Numbered from the stretch's first letter, positions 1 to 9,572 are shown. The stretch is 60,165 nucleotides of DNA from Pirellulales bacterium (GCA_035533075.1 DATLUO010000257.1:1-60165); one strand, 5' to 3'. Notes: generated by a model from the letters alone, not told the origin. Made by a program: numbers and translations.

Positions 1-148
1 CTGGGGCAGAGCCTGGCCGCGTGGAGGCTGGCACTTCGTTCATCTCGGCGGCCAGGCGATGCCCCGGTTGGACGCACCGGGGCATCGCTTGGCCGCCACG
101 CGGTGGAAGGGCGCCGGCCGCTATCTGGCCAAGCTCTGCCCCAGCCAC
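1..148. repeat. Family B nested inverted repeat, copy 1
   Basis: Two inverted repeats lie one inside the other. The outer arms are CTGGGGCAGAGCCTGGCC (from base 1) and its near-complement GGCCAAGCTCTGCCCCAG (ending near 143). The inner arms are GGCCAGGCGATGCCCCGGT (50-68) and ACCGGGGCATCGCTTGGCC. The element runs off the left edge. Related copies are at 5228-5342 and 7343-7394. No coding sequence is recognised here. Confidence 0.75.
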
Positions 149-208
149 CGCTTCTCCTCGAGGCAAAATGTCTCATTCTCGGCCGCGTGAAGTATAACGC
201 CTCAAATC

Positions 209-247
209 GGTGGGCCGGCGCTCGCAAGCTCGCTGGTCCCACCCTAC
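209..247 (-). repeat. Family A 3'-end hairpin, copy 1
   Basis: On the minus strand this reads GTAGGGTGGGACC, then GCGAGCTTGCGAGCG, then GGCCCACC. The ends pair as GGTGGG with CCCACC. It starts 5 nt after the stop codon of the minus-strand gene ending at 253, in the same orientation relative to the gene as the copies after coaD, gspE and the MFS gene. It could act as an mRNA 3'-end hairpin. Confidence 0.75.
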
Positions 248-252
248 GACGG

Positions 253-2454
253 TTACTGCACTACCAACGCCCGTGCCAGTACCGAAGCGGGAACGCCCGA
301 AGGGGCCACCGCCAGCGCGTAGTCGGCAAACTGCACATTATAGTGCGATTGCGCCTCCAGAAAGGCCAGCGTCTCGCTCGATAGCCGACGCACCGCCGCG
401 ACGGCGTCGGACAGACGCCGCTCTCCCGCCTCGCATTCGGCCAGAACCGCGACACGGGCAGCGTCCGCCGCAATCACGGCATTGGCGTGGCCCTGCACGG
501 CTTCGTGCCGCTTTGGCAGCATGCCGACGAGTTGCCGCACGTAGGCGGCCTGCAAGAGCGTTGCCGGTTGGGCATCGAGCTTCAGCCGATAACCGCCGGC
601 GTGCGGCGACGTGACCGGCCAGGGCCAGGGGCGGTCCAGCGGCCGGCGCAGCAGCATCGCCAAATCGAACTGCGCGGCCAAGATGCCGGTCTTCGCTACG
701 TCCGCCGCCGCTGCCGCCGCAAGTTGCGCCGTGCGGAGCCGCAGCATCGCGTCCGCGGCGCCCGCATCTTCCCGCCGGCGAAGCGCGACCGGTTGCAGCG
801 CTCGCAACTGCTCGATTTCTTGGCTCAATGTCTGCCAGGCGGCGATTTGCTGCCGGCAGTGCCAATAGCTTGCCAGCAAGGCCCGCCAGTCGCCGGCCGG
901 CACGGCGCTAAGAGCGTCGGCCAGGCTGACGGCCGTGCCCTGCGACGGGTCTCGTGCTTCGTCCCAGTGCAGCGCGGCGGAAAGCTCCTGCGCACGCTTC
1001 AGCGACGATAGCTCGCTCAGACCGCCGTAAAGCCCCTGATCGGCCTCGGTGGGCAATGCATCGGTTGTCGAAGCGGTCGTCTCCGGCTGCTCCTCGCCCA
1101 CTCGCGACTCGACCGGTTCGACCCTGGGCGGCTTCGCGACGAAGTGCCTCTGGCCGGTTGGCCGCGGGCGGCTGGTGGAACTTGACGACGGAGTCGCCGC
1201 CCGCCGCGGGCGCCCGCTCTTCTGGCGGGGCGAATGGTTTACGTCGGGCGCCTGCTTCAACGCGGGGCTGGCCTCGTCGGGCAGGCGTCTCAGCGGCTGC
1301 GATTCGCGCGGCGGAGCCAGCGTCGGAACTCGCACCCTGGGGGTCGGCGGCGCGTCGATCGGCGATTCGAACGCCGCCTGCTTCACGCCCCGCCGCCGTT
1401 CGGCAAGTTCCTTTCTGTCGGACTTTTCTGCCGGCGCCGCCGGCGGCGGGCCGATCAAGACCCCCACCAGTTGCGCGCTGGTCAGGCCGGCGGGAACCAC
1501 GGTCAAGGCGTATTCGGCGATGTCGAGATTGTAGTCGCGGACCGCCGCCACGAAGGCCCACCGCTGTCGGCTGAGCTCGATCACGCTATCGACGACGGAG
1601 ACCAGGTCGAGTTGCCCGGCCAGGTAGGCCTCGGCTTCGGCATCGGCACTATCGGCCGCCGAAACGGCCGCGGCCGCACGCAGCTCGATCGAGCGGTGCA
1701 ACAAGGGCAGCGTGCGGTCGATCAGGTGCATCTTGGGCGGGGCGGAACGCGCATACCGCTCTTGAAAGAAGGTGCGATAGGCCCCGCTGTGCGGCAGGTC
1801 GGCGGCCAGTGGCAGCGGCTCGTTGGCCGGCAACCGCATGTGGTCGGCCAAAGCGTATTGCTGCGCCAGCACCGCCAGCTCCGCTTCGCGCACCCGTGCT
1901 TCGGCCGAGGCCATACGGGCTTCCAGCACCGGATGGCTGGCGTGCCGGCCGCTGGCGTCGGCCGGAGGCAGCAGTTGGCCCAGCCGCGAGGCTTCGTCGG
2001 CGGCAATCCGATACTCGCAGGCCGCGGCAAAGAGCTGCCAATAGGCGGGTATGACAAGTGCCCGTTGCTGCCGGTCGTGGATGCGCGAGAGCAGATCGAC
2101 CAGCGCGATCGGCTTGCCCTCCAGCGCCTTGTCTCCTTCGGCCAGCCACTGCAGCAAGGCGTCGGGCGAATTCTTTGGCGCCGGTGCTCCGGGATCGGCC
2201 GCGCCGCCGGCTTCAGCGGCTTCCTCGATCGCCGGTTCGAGCGTCGCGCCGTCGGCATCTTCCATGCTCGGCCCGTCGAGCGCGTCCCCGTCGAGGGCGT
2301 CGCCGTCGCGTGGATCGCCGTCGAGCGAGCTGTTTTCGTCGGCGGCTTCGAGGGGCGTGTCGAGCTCGGCCGCGCGGGCTTCGCGGTCTAAAGCGGCTGC
2401 GTCGGAGACCTGGCCGCACAGGGCGACGATCATCAATAGTGAGCTAATGTCCAT
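253..2454 (-). CDS. Exported protein with an internal duplication, function unknown
   Basis: I do not recognise a named family. The product is about 733 residues, beginning with a short hydrophobic segment (MDISSLLMIVALCGQVSDA) that could be a signal peptide. An acidic linker with DGDALDG repeats follows. Two alpha-helical halves then share the same plan. Both close with an Asp-Tyr-Ala-Leu motif: NLDIAEYALTVVPAGLTSAQ near residue 325 and NVQFADYALAVAPSGVPAS at the C-terminus. A proline- and basic-rich linker separates them. The long Ala/Arg-rich helices and paired layout recall TolC-type outer-membrane efflux proteins, but this is only a resemblance. I chose the ATG at 2454 because AAGGAG lies 8 nt upstream; another ATG lies 6 codons earlier. 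A family A hairpin follows the stop. Confidence 0.8.
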   Translation of the reverse strand: MDISSLLMIVALCGQVSDAAALDREARAAELDTPLEAADENSSLDGDPRDGDALDGDALDGPSMEDADGATLEPAIEEAAEAGGAADPGAPAPKNSPDALLQWLAEGDKALEGKPIALVDLLSRIHDRQQRALVIPAYWQLFAAACEYRIAADEASRLGQLLPPADASGRHASHPVLEARMASAEARVREAELAVLAQQYALADHMRLPANEPLPLAADLPHSGAYRTFFQERYARSAPPKMHLIDRTLPLLHRSIELRAAAAVSAADSADAEAEAYLAGQLDLVSVVDSVIELSRQRWAFVAAVRDYNLDIAEYALTVVPAGLTSAQLVGVLIGPPPAAPAEKSDRKELAERRRGVKQAAFESPIDAPPTPRVRVPTLAPPRESQPLRRLPDEASPALKQAPDVNHSPRQKSGRPRRAATPSSSSTSRPRPTGQRHFVAKPPRVEPVESRVGEEQPETTASTTDALPTEADQGLYGGLSELSSLKRAQELSAALHWDEARDPSQGTAVSLADALSAVPAGDWRALLASYWHCRQQIAAWQTLSQEIEQLRALQPVALRRREDAGAADAMLRLRTAQLAAAAAADVAKTGILAAQFDLAMLLRRPLDRPWPWPVTSPHAGGYRLKLDAQPATLLQAAYVRQLVGMLPKRHEAVQGHANAVIAADAARVAVLAECEAGERRLSDAVAAVRRLSSETLAFLEAQSHYNVQFADYALAVAPSGVPASVLARALVVQ

Positions 2455-2613
2455 CCTTGACGCTCCTTCCATGCGCCGTGCTTCTTGCTCTTTCGGCTGC
2501 TGAGGTAGAATATCAGGGAGCTAGCGTGACGCGCAGGCCGTTTTGAGTCAAACCCAATTCCGTGCCTCGGCGAGCGTAACCGGTTTCTGGCGGAGAAAGA
2601 GGTAGAGTAGAAA

Positions 2614-3174
2614 GTGACAGGCTGGCGAAATTGGTTGGCGTTTGCGGCGCTGCTGGCGCTGGTGTCGGCCTGTGCCCTGGCGGTCGGCGATGCCGCGACG
2701 CGCCCGGCGCGTTTGGTCGATCGGTTGGACCACGAGGCCCTTTTCCACTGGCTCTCGACGCGCGACCTGGGCCGGGAGTTGAGAACGACCAAGCTGCGTC
2801 TGGCGCGGCGTTTGGCGGAAGATTTTCGCCAGGGCTACGACTGGCAGTACGAGCTGGCCGAGCTCGATTCGGCCCACCGCGATCGGGCCATCGCCAACCT
2901 GCGCGAGCTGGTGCCCGTATGGCTGCTCGACCGGGCAGACCGCTACACGGCGCTGACCGAGCCGGAACGCACGGCCTTCGTCGACGAGCAGCTCGACGAC
3001 CTCCTCTATTGGCCCGTTTGGCAGCGTCGCGCGGCCGGGCAGTTGGCGGAGTTGCTGCCCCGCAATCCGGCCTTGGCCGTGCAGCAAATCGACGCCTGGA
3101 CCGACGGGCTGGAAACAGGTCAACGGCAGCGGATTCAGCAATTCACCGGCGCCCTCTATCTGCGCTGGCTGTAG
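2614..3174 (+). CDS. Small membrane-anchored or exported hypothetical protein
   Basis: The product is about 186 residues. It opens with one hydrophobic segment (residues 5-25, LAFAALLALVSACALAVGDA) that could be a signal peptide, possibly a lipoprotein signal because of its Ser-Ala-Cys. The rest is helical and rich in Arg, Glu and Leu, with no catalytic motif I can name. The start is a GTG at 2614 preceded by a purine-rich stretch (GAGAAAGAGG). It is divergent from the duplicated protein at 253-2454, with about 160 nt between them. It resembles anonymous planctomycete proteins of similar size; no function is assigned. Confidence 0.7.
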   Translation: MTGWRNWLAFAALLALVSACALAVGDAATRPARLVDRLDHEALFHWLSTRDLGRELRTTKLRLARRLAEDFRQGYDWQYELAELDSAHRDRAIANLRELVPVWLLDRADRYTALTEPERTAFVDEQLDDLLYWPVWQRRAAGQLAELLPRNPALAVQQIDAWTDGLETGQRQRIQQFTGALYLRWL

Positions 3175-3328
3175 CGCGGCTACCTGTTCATGCCCGGCGG
3201 CGCGTAGTCTTAAGCGGAATTCCGTCGCCGACCGAACGCATGGCATGATGGAATTCGCTTAGGTCGATCCATCGGGTGAGATACGCGGCCAATTAGCGAT
3301 GGTCGCCCCAGTCATTGCTTGGCGGCCG

Positions 3329-3583
3329 TCATTGCCGGCGCCAAAGATCCCATACGGTCACGAGCCGATCAGGCTCGTCGACATCATAAAGTGCTGCAAG
3401 GGGGGCGACGAGCGCGATGCGCGTGGCCCCGCCGCGCGACTCCCCGAATGAGAGCGGTTCGCGGGCCAGCGCGGCATCGATCGTGTCGGCGGCCGCGGCA
3501 ACATCGGCGCGGTCTGCGGCGCCGTTCCAAAGGCGCGCAAGCTCTTGTTCCGCGCCCGGCCGCCAGACCACGGTGAATTTCAT
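3329..3583 (-). CDS. ParE/RelE-superfamily toxin-like protein
   Basis: This 84-residue protein starts MKFTVVWRPGAEQELARLW and ends with a hydrophobic beta-hairpin (ALYDVDEPDRLVTVWDLWR). That is the compact pattern of the RelE/ParE toxin fold: an N-terminal strand, a helical hairpin with A-E-x-x-L-A-R-L-W, then a C-terminal sheet. Toxins of this class act as mRNA interferases or gyrase poisons; which applies here cannot be told from sequence. Its start codon overlaps the stop of the upstream gene (ATGA, 3580-3583), the usual sign of antitoxin-toxin translational coupling. Confidence 0.75.
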   Translation of the reverse strand: MKFTVVWRPGAEQELARLWNGAADRADVAAAADTIDAALAREPLSFGESRGGATRIALVAPLAALYDVDEPDRLVTVWDLWRRQ

Positions 3584-3825
3584 GTTCGCCCCAGATCGCG
3601 CCAGATCTCGGCGAGGGGCCGACCTTGGGTTTCCTGATGTCGGCGCCGGAGCTCTTCTTTGGAATGCGGGCTTTCTGCCGAAAGCGCGGCATAGAAGAGC
3701 TCATCGTAAAGCGACGAGGGGAGAAAGTGCCCGACTGTCTGTCCGGTTTCATCGCAGACCTCGACCGGCTCGTCGAGTCCGTTTAACTTCGATCGGAGAT
3801 CGGCATCGAGCGTCAGTCTGGTCAT
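3580..3825 (-). CDS. Antitoxin partner of the ParE/RelE-like toxin
   Basis: The product is about 81 residues, beginning MTRLTLDADLRSKL. It has an N-terminal beta/helix region (EPVEVCDETGQTVGHFLP), then a helical C-terminus rich in Glu and Arg (SKEELRRRHQETQG). That layout fits small antitoxins with an N-terminal DNA-binding or dimerisation part and a C-terminal toxin-binding tail. It precedes and overlaps the toxin by 4 nt. I chose the ATG at 3825 because AAAGG lies about 10 nt upstream; an in-frame ATG at 3891 would add 22 residues without clear structure. The antitoxin role is inferred from size, order and overlap. Confidence 0.7.
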   Translation of the reverse strand: MTRLTLDADLRSKLNGLDEPVEVCDETGQTVGHFLPSSLYDELFYAALSAESPHSKEELRRRHQETQGRPLAEIWRDLGRT

Positions 3826-4270
3826 GTTAGGGATACCTTTTGGGCATATTGAGCTACAGGTAAGCATATCCTGCCGCCCGTTGCCCGGCAACGCCGGGAA
3901 GAACGGCGTATCCGTGCTACGCGCTGCGAGTTGGGATCCCGCACCTGGGCCTTCCTCGGCCGGGCCGCCTGCCTCCTCACGAAGTCAGGTGCGGAGTCGC
4001 GCATCTTCGCGGTCGTGGTGCGTAAGCCACACTGACGGGGGGATCCGGTGCAACGTTGCACCCAAAGGCGCCGGCGAATCGCTTGTATAAGCGCACGTCG
4101 ATGCGTTGCCCTGATCGGCGGCAAACCCTTGCGCAGCAAGCGGTTCGGAAGGGCAAGCCGGTCCGCGGCCGTCGAATTGCCACAAGCGCACGAGCTTCGG
4201 GTGGCAACCATTGCCACCTCCGCGATAAGGCGACCCGCGCGGTCGGCCATCGGGCCATGAATAATCCGGG
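3826..4270. other. Intergenic stretch, no gene recognised
   Basis: This 445-nt stretch has several short overlapping open frames on both strands, none with a convincing start, ribosome site or known motif. It contains a perfect 16-bp palindrome, GGTGCAACGTTGCACC, at 4047-4062. That could be an operator for a dimeric regulator or chance. Confidence 0.45.
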
Positions 4271-5209
4271 CTAGCCCGCCGTCATGCCGCGTTCGGTGAT
4301 GGTGTACGGCACGATTTCATCGCTGCACGCGCTACCGCGATGTTTGGCGATGTAGAGGGCCTTGCTCAACTTGTTGCCCTCGCGGATCTTGCCCAGATAG
4401 ATGACCGTGTTGGCGTTCGACAAAACGTCGCCTTCATCGAGCTTGCGCGAAATCAACTCCTCCAGCATCGCTTCCGGCGAGGTGTAGAGCAGCAGGCAGG
4501 AGACTTGCCGGTAATCGTAGGCGTTCGCCTCCACTTGGCCGGCGTGTGCTCGATAACGCTCTCTCAGCAAGTCTCGGGCGACCCAGTCGTGGTCTTTCCG
4601 CAGGATCTGGTGGTAGACGTACTCGAACAGCTCGAATTGGATCGACTCGCTCGCGCGGTGCGCCGGTTCGATACCGTCGGCCACGACGCGCCTCGCACCA
4701 CGGAGGAAGTTGCCGTAGAAGAAGGCGATCGTCACGTTCAGCTTGCGGGCCAGCTCGGCTTGCCAGTCCTGCCAGGCTTCGAATTCAAGATCGCCGCGCG
4801 TCACGCGACGGCCGGCGTAGTCGAAGACGTGCAGGTAATCACCCAACGGACAAGCCAGGTCGAACAGCTCCCGGCTGCCGGGCACACGGTCGGTAGGGGC
4901 GGCCCTCAACTGCCAGCCGAACATCCGCCGGGCGTATTCGTCGTGGCTTTGCGCGTCGCCGCGGGCGCTCATGTCGAACACCAGGCCGGTGCGCCCCTCT
5001 TGCTCCTTGCCGGCACGGGCGAATTGGATCCCGAGCTGGGTTTTGCCGATGCCGGTGGCGCCGGAAACCACGGTCAAGGTGCCCGGCAACAGGCCGCCGC
5101 CCAGCAGCTCGTCCAGCCCTTCCACCCCCGTCGACAGCCGGCGGACGTCGTTCGTTCGATCGTTCACAGTTTCCGGAACCTTCTTTCGTTGGTTGTTGCG
5201 TAATAGCAC
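4271..5209 (-). CDS. KaiC/RadA-like RecA-superfamily ATPase
   Basis: The product is about 312 residues. The N-terminus carries the typical opening [20 protein letters not shown] followed by a Walker A motif GATGIGKT (about residues 51-58). A Walker B-like hydrophobic strand ends in VSCLLLYTS, and the C-terminal strands ([18 protein letters not shown]) match the KaiC/RadA core. Single-domain proteins of this class are ATP-driven switches in signalling, DNA repair or gas-vesicle/archaellum regulation; the substrate here is unknown. Start: a GTG at 5209 with GGAG 5 nt upstream. It stands alone, with a family B element directly upstream at 5228-5342. Confidence 0.82.
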   Translation of the reverse strand: MLLRNNQRKKVPETVNDRTNDVRRLSTGVEGLDELLGGGLLPGTLTVVSGATGIGKTQLGIQFARAGKEQEGRTGLVFDMSARGDAQSHDEYARRMFGWQLRAAPTDRVPGSRELFDLACPLGDYLHVFDYAGRRVTRGDLEFEAWQDWQAELARKLNVTIAFFYGNFLRGARRVVADGIEPAHRASESIQFELFEYVYHQILRKDHDWVARDLLRERYRAHAGQVEANAYDYRQVSCLLLYTSPEAMLEELISRKLDEGDVLSNANTVIYLGKIREGNKLSKALYIAKHRGSACSDEIVPYTITERGMTAG

Positions 5210-5227
5210 GATTACTCCAAAACCAGC

Positions 5228-5342
5228 GGTGGCTGGGGCAGAGCCTAAGCGATGCCCCGGCGCGTCACAACCGGGGCATCGCCTGGCCGCATGGCCGATT
5301 CAGATGCCAGCCGTTTACTGGCCAGGCTCTGCCCCAGCCACC
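5228..5342. repeat. Family B nested inverted repeat, copy 2
   Basis: The outer arms are a perfect 18-bp inverted repeat, GGTGGCTGGGGCAGAGCC and its complement ending at 5342. The inner arms are GCGATGCCCCGG and CCGGGGCATCGC around a 10-nt loop. The element contains the stop codon and last eight codons (VAGAEPGQ) of the DUF255 gene on the minus strand. Confidence 0.85.
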
Positions 5343-7453
5343 TTTTGGATCCTGATCGCCGACCAGGACACAACCATCCGCGGCATGGCCGCCGGCGAGC
5401 GGTTCAGAAAGCGAGCGAATGCCGTGACGGTCTTCTCGGCCCGCAAGAGATCATCGGGCTTACCGAGCGCGCTGGCAAGGTAGGCTAAATTGCCGGCCGA
5501 TACGGAGTTGCCCGATGGCGTGGCCGAATCGATCGGGTCTTTCGGGCGGGCCAACAGGGTTTCGTGGTCGTCGGACGTGAAGAAGAAGCCGCCCGCACCG
5601 TCGTCCCAAAACAATCGCTGCTGGACCGCCGTCAACTCCGCCGCCGCGTCGAGCCACTTCTTTTCATCCGTCGCACGGTGCAGGGCCAACAGCCCGTCGA
5701 CGAAGAAGGCGTAGTCGTCGAGATAGGCATTCAGCTTCGCCTGGCCCGACGTGTAACTGTGCAGCAAGCGCCCTTCCGGCGTGCGGAGGTGTTGCAAGAC
5801 CGCGTCGGCGGCGCGACGGGCGGCCGCCAGGTAAGACTCGTTGCCAAACAACCGCCCGGCATCGGCAAAGCCGCGAATCATCAAGCCGTTCCAGCCCGTC
5901 AGAATCTTCGTGTCGGTCAAGGGCCGCTTTCGCCGGCCGCGCACGGCCAGCAGCTTTTTGCGGCTGGCTTCGAGACGCTGCTGAAACACGGCCAGCGGCA
6001 TTCGCTCGCGTTCGGCGGACTTTTCCAGGGGCCGGGCCAATTCGAGCACGTAGCGCTTCTCGAAGTTCGGCGGGCCGTCGACTCCGTAGACCGCCGCGAC
6101 CCGCTCGTATTCGGCCGGCTCCAAAACGTCTTTCGCTTCCTGCCGCTTCCAGACATAAAAGGCGCCCTCGTCGCCGTCTGTCTCGGCGTCGATGGCCGCG
6201 TAAAAGCCGCCGCAGGGATCGGTCATCTCCCGGCCGACGAAGGCCAAGATTTCTTCGGCGACCTGCCGGAAATCATCGCGCGCGGTCAACTGCCAGGCTT
6301 CGGCATAGAGGCTGGCGAGCTGCCCGTTGTCGTAGAGCATCTTCTCGAAGTGGGGAATGCGCCAAAAGCGGTCGGTGCTGTAGCGGTGAAAGCCGCCGCC
6401 CAGATGATCGCGGATGCCGCCCGCCGCCATTTTCTCCAGCGTGACGACCAGCATCGTCCGCGCGTCATCGTCGTTGGTCCGCCGAGCGTGGTCGAGCAAC
6501 AGCATCAGGTTCGATGGTTCGGGAAACTTGGGACGCCGCGGGTTTGCCGTGCTGTATCCAAAACCGCCGTGCTCGCCGTCGTACTGGTCGGCCAAAGCGG
6601 CGACGGCCGCCTGCACCACGCCGTCTTCCAACGCCTGCGGCGCCAGCGCCTGTTTGCCCAGCTCACGTCGCAAATAGTCGGCGAGCTGGTCGCCGACGGT
6701 CGTCAATTCGTCGGGCGCTTTTTGCCACCGCTCGGCGACCAGCGTCAGCAGGGTCAATAGTCCCGTGACTCGCTGCGCCGGTCCGGCGCCCGCCGCGGGG
6801 GCGATCTCCTTGTCGCGGGGCGGAAAATAAGTGCCGCCAAAAAACGGTTTGGCGTCGGGCGTCAGAAACATCGTCAGCGGCCATCCGCCCGGCCGGCCCA
6901 AGGCGTGCAGGGCCGCCATGTAAATCTCGTCAACGTCGGGCCGCTCTTCGCGGTCGACTTTGATGCACACGAAGTTCTTGTTCATGAAGTCCGCGATCTC
7001 GTCGTCCATAAACGACTCGCGCTCCATGACGTGGCACCAATAGCAACTCGAGTAACCGATCGACAGAAAGATCGGCTTCTTCTCGGTCTTGGCCCGGTCG
7101 AGGGCTTCGGCGCCCCAGGGATACCAGTCGACGGGATTGTGCGCGTGCAGCAGCAGATAGGGACTTGTCTCTTTCGCCAGGCGGTTTGCGCGGCGTTGGT
7201 TCTCGGATTTTGGCTCTTGGCCCGCGCCGATCGTGGCGAAGAGCACGGCCACCGCTGCCACAAGGCACCGCCGCCATCGCGGGGCGGACCTGCCTAGTGC
7301 TCTGTCAGTCGTTCCTCGATGGATCGACCGCGAAGCGACGGCGGTGGCGGGGGCAGAGCTTGGCCAGGACCGGCCAAGCTCTGCCCCAGCCACCCCCTGA
7401 CATCCATCAATCAACGAGTGACGGAGCACCACGATGTTTCGCTGACCGGGCAT
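5315..7453 (-). CDS. DUF255 thioredoxin-fold protein (YyaL/SPATA20 family)
   Basis: The product is about 712 residues. The conserved part opens with [19 protein letters not shown], then [20 protein letters not shown], a thioredoxin-like CxxC (CYWC), and [15 protein letters not shown]. An (alpha/alpha)6-barrel, cellobiose-epimerase-like region follows, with [14 protein letters not shown] and [10 protein letters not shown] motifs. Family members are widespread; their reaction is not settled. A signal-peptide-like segment ([20 protein letters not shown]) sits about 60 residues in, so export is likely but the start is uncertain: the 5' extension is partly encoded by a family B element (7343-7394). 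The ATG at 7453 lies 3 nt after the FHA gene's stop. The last eight residues come from another family B element. Confidence 0.87.
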   Translation of the reverse strand: MPGQRNIVVLRHSLIDGCQGVAGAELGRSWPSSAPATAVASRSIHRGTTDRALGRSAPRWRRCLVAAVAVLFATIGAGQEPKSENQRRANRLAKETSPYLLLHAHNPVDWYPWGAEALDRAKTEKKPIFLSIGYSSCYWCHVMERESFMDDEIADFMNKNFVCIKVDREERPDVDEIYMAALHALGRPGGWPLTMFLTPDAKPFFGGTYFPPRDKEIAPAAGAGPAQRVTGLLTLLTLVAERWQKAPDELTTVGDQLADYLRRELGKQALAPQALEDGVVQAAVAALADQYDGEHGGFGYSTANPRRPKFPEPSNLMLLLDHARRTNDDDARTMLVVTLEKMAAGGIRDHLGGGFHRYSTDRFWRIPHFEKMLYDNGQLASLYAEAWQLTARDDFRQVAEEILAFVGREMTDPCGGFYAAIDAETDGDEGAFYVWKRQEAKDVLEPAEYERVAAVYGVDGPPNFEKRYVLELARPLEKSAERERMPLAVFQQRLEASRKKLLAVRGRRKRPLTDTKILTGWNGLMIRGFADAGRLFGNESYLAAARRAADAVLQHLRTPEGRLLHSYTSGQAKLNAYLDDYAFFVDGLLALHRATDEKKWLDAAAELTAVQQRLFWDDGAGGFFFTSDDHETLLARPKDPIDSATPSGNSVSAGNLAYLASALGKPDDLLRAEKTVTAFARFLNRSPAAMPRMVVSWSAIRIQKVAGAEPGQ
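7343..7394. repeat. Family B inverted repeat, compact copy 3
   Basis: Here the two outer arms lie almost back to back: GGTGGCGGGGGCAGAGCTT and, after a few bases, AAGCTCTGCCCCAGCCACC. The inner palindrome seen in copies 1 and 2 is missing, so this is a short derivative. It lies inside the in-frame N-terminal extension of the DUF255 gene ([10 protein letters not shown] region), so that gene has a family B element at each end. Confidence 0.8.
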
Positions 7454-7456
7454 GGG

Positions 7457-8329
7457 CTAGTTGTCCAGGCCGAGCGAATTGAGGAAGTCGTCCAGCGCCG
7501 CATCGCCTCCGCTGTCCGCCGTTTTCGACGCCCCCGCCTCGGACCCGTTGATTTCGAGATTGTCCACCGGCTGCGCGGGAGCGGTCTTTTTTCGGACCGC
7601 TGCCTTCGGGGACGAAGCCGGCTTTTTCCGCGGCTTGGCGTCGGCCGACGCCGGCGGGTCGTCGGCCAATTGAAACGTGTCGTCGCCCTTGTCGCTTGTC
7701 GTTGCGGACGGCTCAACCGCGGGCCTGGAGGCGGGCTCCGCAACGGCCGCTCCTTCGTCTTTTTCCGATTCGTCCAGGAAGTTGAAGGTCGCATCGCTGG
7801 CCGGCTCCGCCTGCGGCTCCTCGCTGAGAAACCCGAACGCTTTAGCATGATCGTCGCTGGAATCGCCAACGTCGGACACTCCCGCCGGCTCGCTCGTGGC
7901 CGCGGCTGCCCGCGGCGCACGCGCCGCTGGCTCGTCTCTTTGCGACGACGTATCGACGATGGGCAAGGCTTCTTCCACTTCGTCCGGCGAAGCTGCCGTG
8001 GCACTCGGCCGATCGCCGTTCAGGTCGGGAAAATGGCCGTTGTGTTCATACTCGGCGCGAAAGGTCAAGGGGCCGATCGTCAGGGTCTCACCCGGCTTGA
8101 GCAGCGCCTCTTGCACGCGCTGGCCCTCGACCACGGTGCCGTTGAGCGAACCGTTGTCGCGGACCACCAGCGCGCCCTCCAGCTCGTAGATCAAGCAGTG
8201 ATGGCGGCTGACGGTGGCATGGGCCACGGTCAGATCCGCGTCACGCCCGCGACCGATCATGGAGGGCAGTTTTAGTTTGACTTCGGAGCGGTTCGCCTTT
8301 CCGCCCACGACCACCAACTTGGCTTCCAT
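7457..8329 (-). CDS. FHA-domain protein with an acidic disordered tail
   Basis: The product is about 290 residues. An FHA phosphothreonine-binding domain occupies residues 1-100, with the hallmark motifs IGRGRDADL, SRHHCLIY and NGSLNGTVVEGQRV. The remaining two thirds are low-complexity, rich in Ala, Ser, Asp, Glu and Pro, with Lys-rich patches, ending in FLNSLGLDN. Such a tail suits a scaffold whose partners dock at one end. I chose the ATG at 8329 (MEAKLVVV) because the FHA fold starts there. The frame remains open to 8410, and translation of that extension looks random. The DUF255 gene begins 3 nt after this stop, so the two are probably co-transcribed. Confidence 0.85.
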   Translation of the reverse strand: MEAKLVVVGGKANRSEVKLKLPSMIGRGRDADLTVAHATVSRHHCLIYELEGALVVRDNGSLNGTVVEGQRVQEALLKPGETLTIGPLTFRAEYEHNGHFPDLNGDRPSATAASPDEVEEALPIVDTSSQRDEPAARAPRAAAATSEPAGVSDVGDSSDDHAKAFGFLSEEPQAEPASDATFNFLDESEKDEGAAVAEPASRPAVEPSATTSDKGDDTFQLADDPPASADAKPRKKPASSPKAAVRKKTAPAQPVDNLEINGSEAGASKTADSGGDAALDDFLNSLGLDN

Positions 8330-8459
8330 CGCGTCTTCACCGTTTCCGCAGCATTGAGAGAGGACCGGCTGCCGCGGCGCGATGCGCAGCAAGCCAATGA
8401 CTTGGGCCACCAGACGTTACTATAGCCGGTAGCACGGCCCACGCAACCGAATTCACGAC

Positions 8460-9572
8460 TTGACCTTGCGACGGAGGGAACCGAAAAAAGAACCGTTGCC
8501 CAGTCACGTACCGGTCTTACGCCTCGTGAAAACGACCCCTCGGCTGCAAATTGGTCCCGTCACCGTCGATCCGCCGATTTTGCAGGCGCCGATGGCGGGC
8601 TTCACGAATTACGCCTATCGGCAGATCGTGCGCGAATTTGGCGGCGTCGGATTGCAGGCCACCGAGATGATCAGCGCCAAGGGGTTTTTGGCCCAGGAGG
8701 AGCGGCGGCAGGAACTGCCCGACCGGCTGTGGGGCGTCAAAGAGGAGCCCCGTCCGCTGGCGGTGCAGATTTGGGACAACGACCCGGCCATCTTGGCCGA
8801 AGTCGGAGCCAGGCTGGCCCACGAATTTCAAATCAGCGTGGTCGATCTCAATTTTGGCTGCCCGGTGAAGCAGGTGACGGTCGACGCCCATAGCGGCTCG
8901 TACCTGTTGCGCGACCCGGAGCGTGTCGGCCGGATCGTCGAGCGCGTGGTGGCGGCCTGCCGGCCAACCCCCGTCACGGCCAAGATCCGCCTCGGCTGCA
9001 CACGCGACAAGATCACCGCCCCGGCCGTCGCCCAGGCCGTGGAAGACGCGGGCGGGGCCGCCTTGACGGTCCACGGCCGTACCGCCCAGGACTTCTTTCA
9101 AGGCTCGGCCGATTGGGAAAACATCGCCGCTTTGAAGCAGCATCTCAGACGCATTCCGCTGATTGGCAACGGCGACCTCGACAGCCCGGAAAAAGTCGTG
9201 TTCGCTCTGACGCGCTACCCTGTGGACGGAGTGATGATCGCACGGGCGGCCCTCTCGCGGCCGTGGCTCTTCCGCCAGGCGGCCGCGGCGTTGGCCGGCC
9301 AGCCGGTGCCGCCCGATCTGGACCTGGCTGCCGAGCGAACGCTTTTGCTCTATCATTTCCGTCTGGTGGTGGCCCGCTTCGGCGCCGACAAGGGAACTCG
9401 CCTGATGCGCAAGTTCGCCTGTTGTTATGCCCAGGGCCGGCCGGGCGCGAGGGAATTTCGCACCTATGCCGCTCGCGTCAGCACGCCGGCCGAGCTTCAT
9501 CATGTCGTGGAGACGTACTTTCCGCGCGGCGAAGCGACCAGTTCAACGTCACCGGCTGGGCCGCGGCGGTGA
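8460..9572 (+). CDS. dusB: tRNA-dihydrouridine synthase, DusB type
   Basis: DusB-family flavoenzymes reduce uridines in the D-loop of tRNA using FMN and NADPH. The motifs are in order: LQAPMAGFTNYAYRQ (FMN-binding strand, about residues 41-55), NFGCPVKQV with the conserved cysteine near residue 134, KIRLGCT, LTVHGRTAQDF, IPLIGNGDLDSPEKV and VMIARAALSRPWLF. The length (about 370) fits. The start is unclear: a TTG at 8460 gives the longest frame, and a GTG at 8526 (MKTTPRLQIG) also works. The 3' end overlaps the convergent DUF3891 gene by 95 nt. Confidence 0.93.
   Translation: MTLRRREPKKEPLPSHVPVLRLVKTTPRLQIGPVTVDPPILQAPMAGFTNYAYRQIVREFGGVGLQATEMISAKGFLAQEERRQELPDRLWGVKEEPRPLAVQIWDNDPAILAEVGARLAHEFQISVVDLNFGCPVKQVTVDAHSGSYLLRDPERVGRIVERVVAACRPTPVTAKIRLGCTRDKITAPAVAQAVEDAGGAALTVHGRTAQDFFQGSADWENIAALKQHLRRIPLIGNGDLDSPEKVVFALTRYPVDGVMIARAALSRPWLFRQAAAALAGQPVPPDLDLAAERTLLLYHFRLVVARFGADKGTRLMRKFACCYAQGRPGAREFRTYAARVSTPAELHHVVETYFPRGEATSSTSPAGPRR

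Noticed and set aside
3826-4270. Several 60-140 residue frames in this spacer
   Set aside because: They overlap on both strands, lack ribosome sites and motifs, and are not preferred over non-coding sequence.
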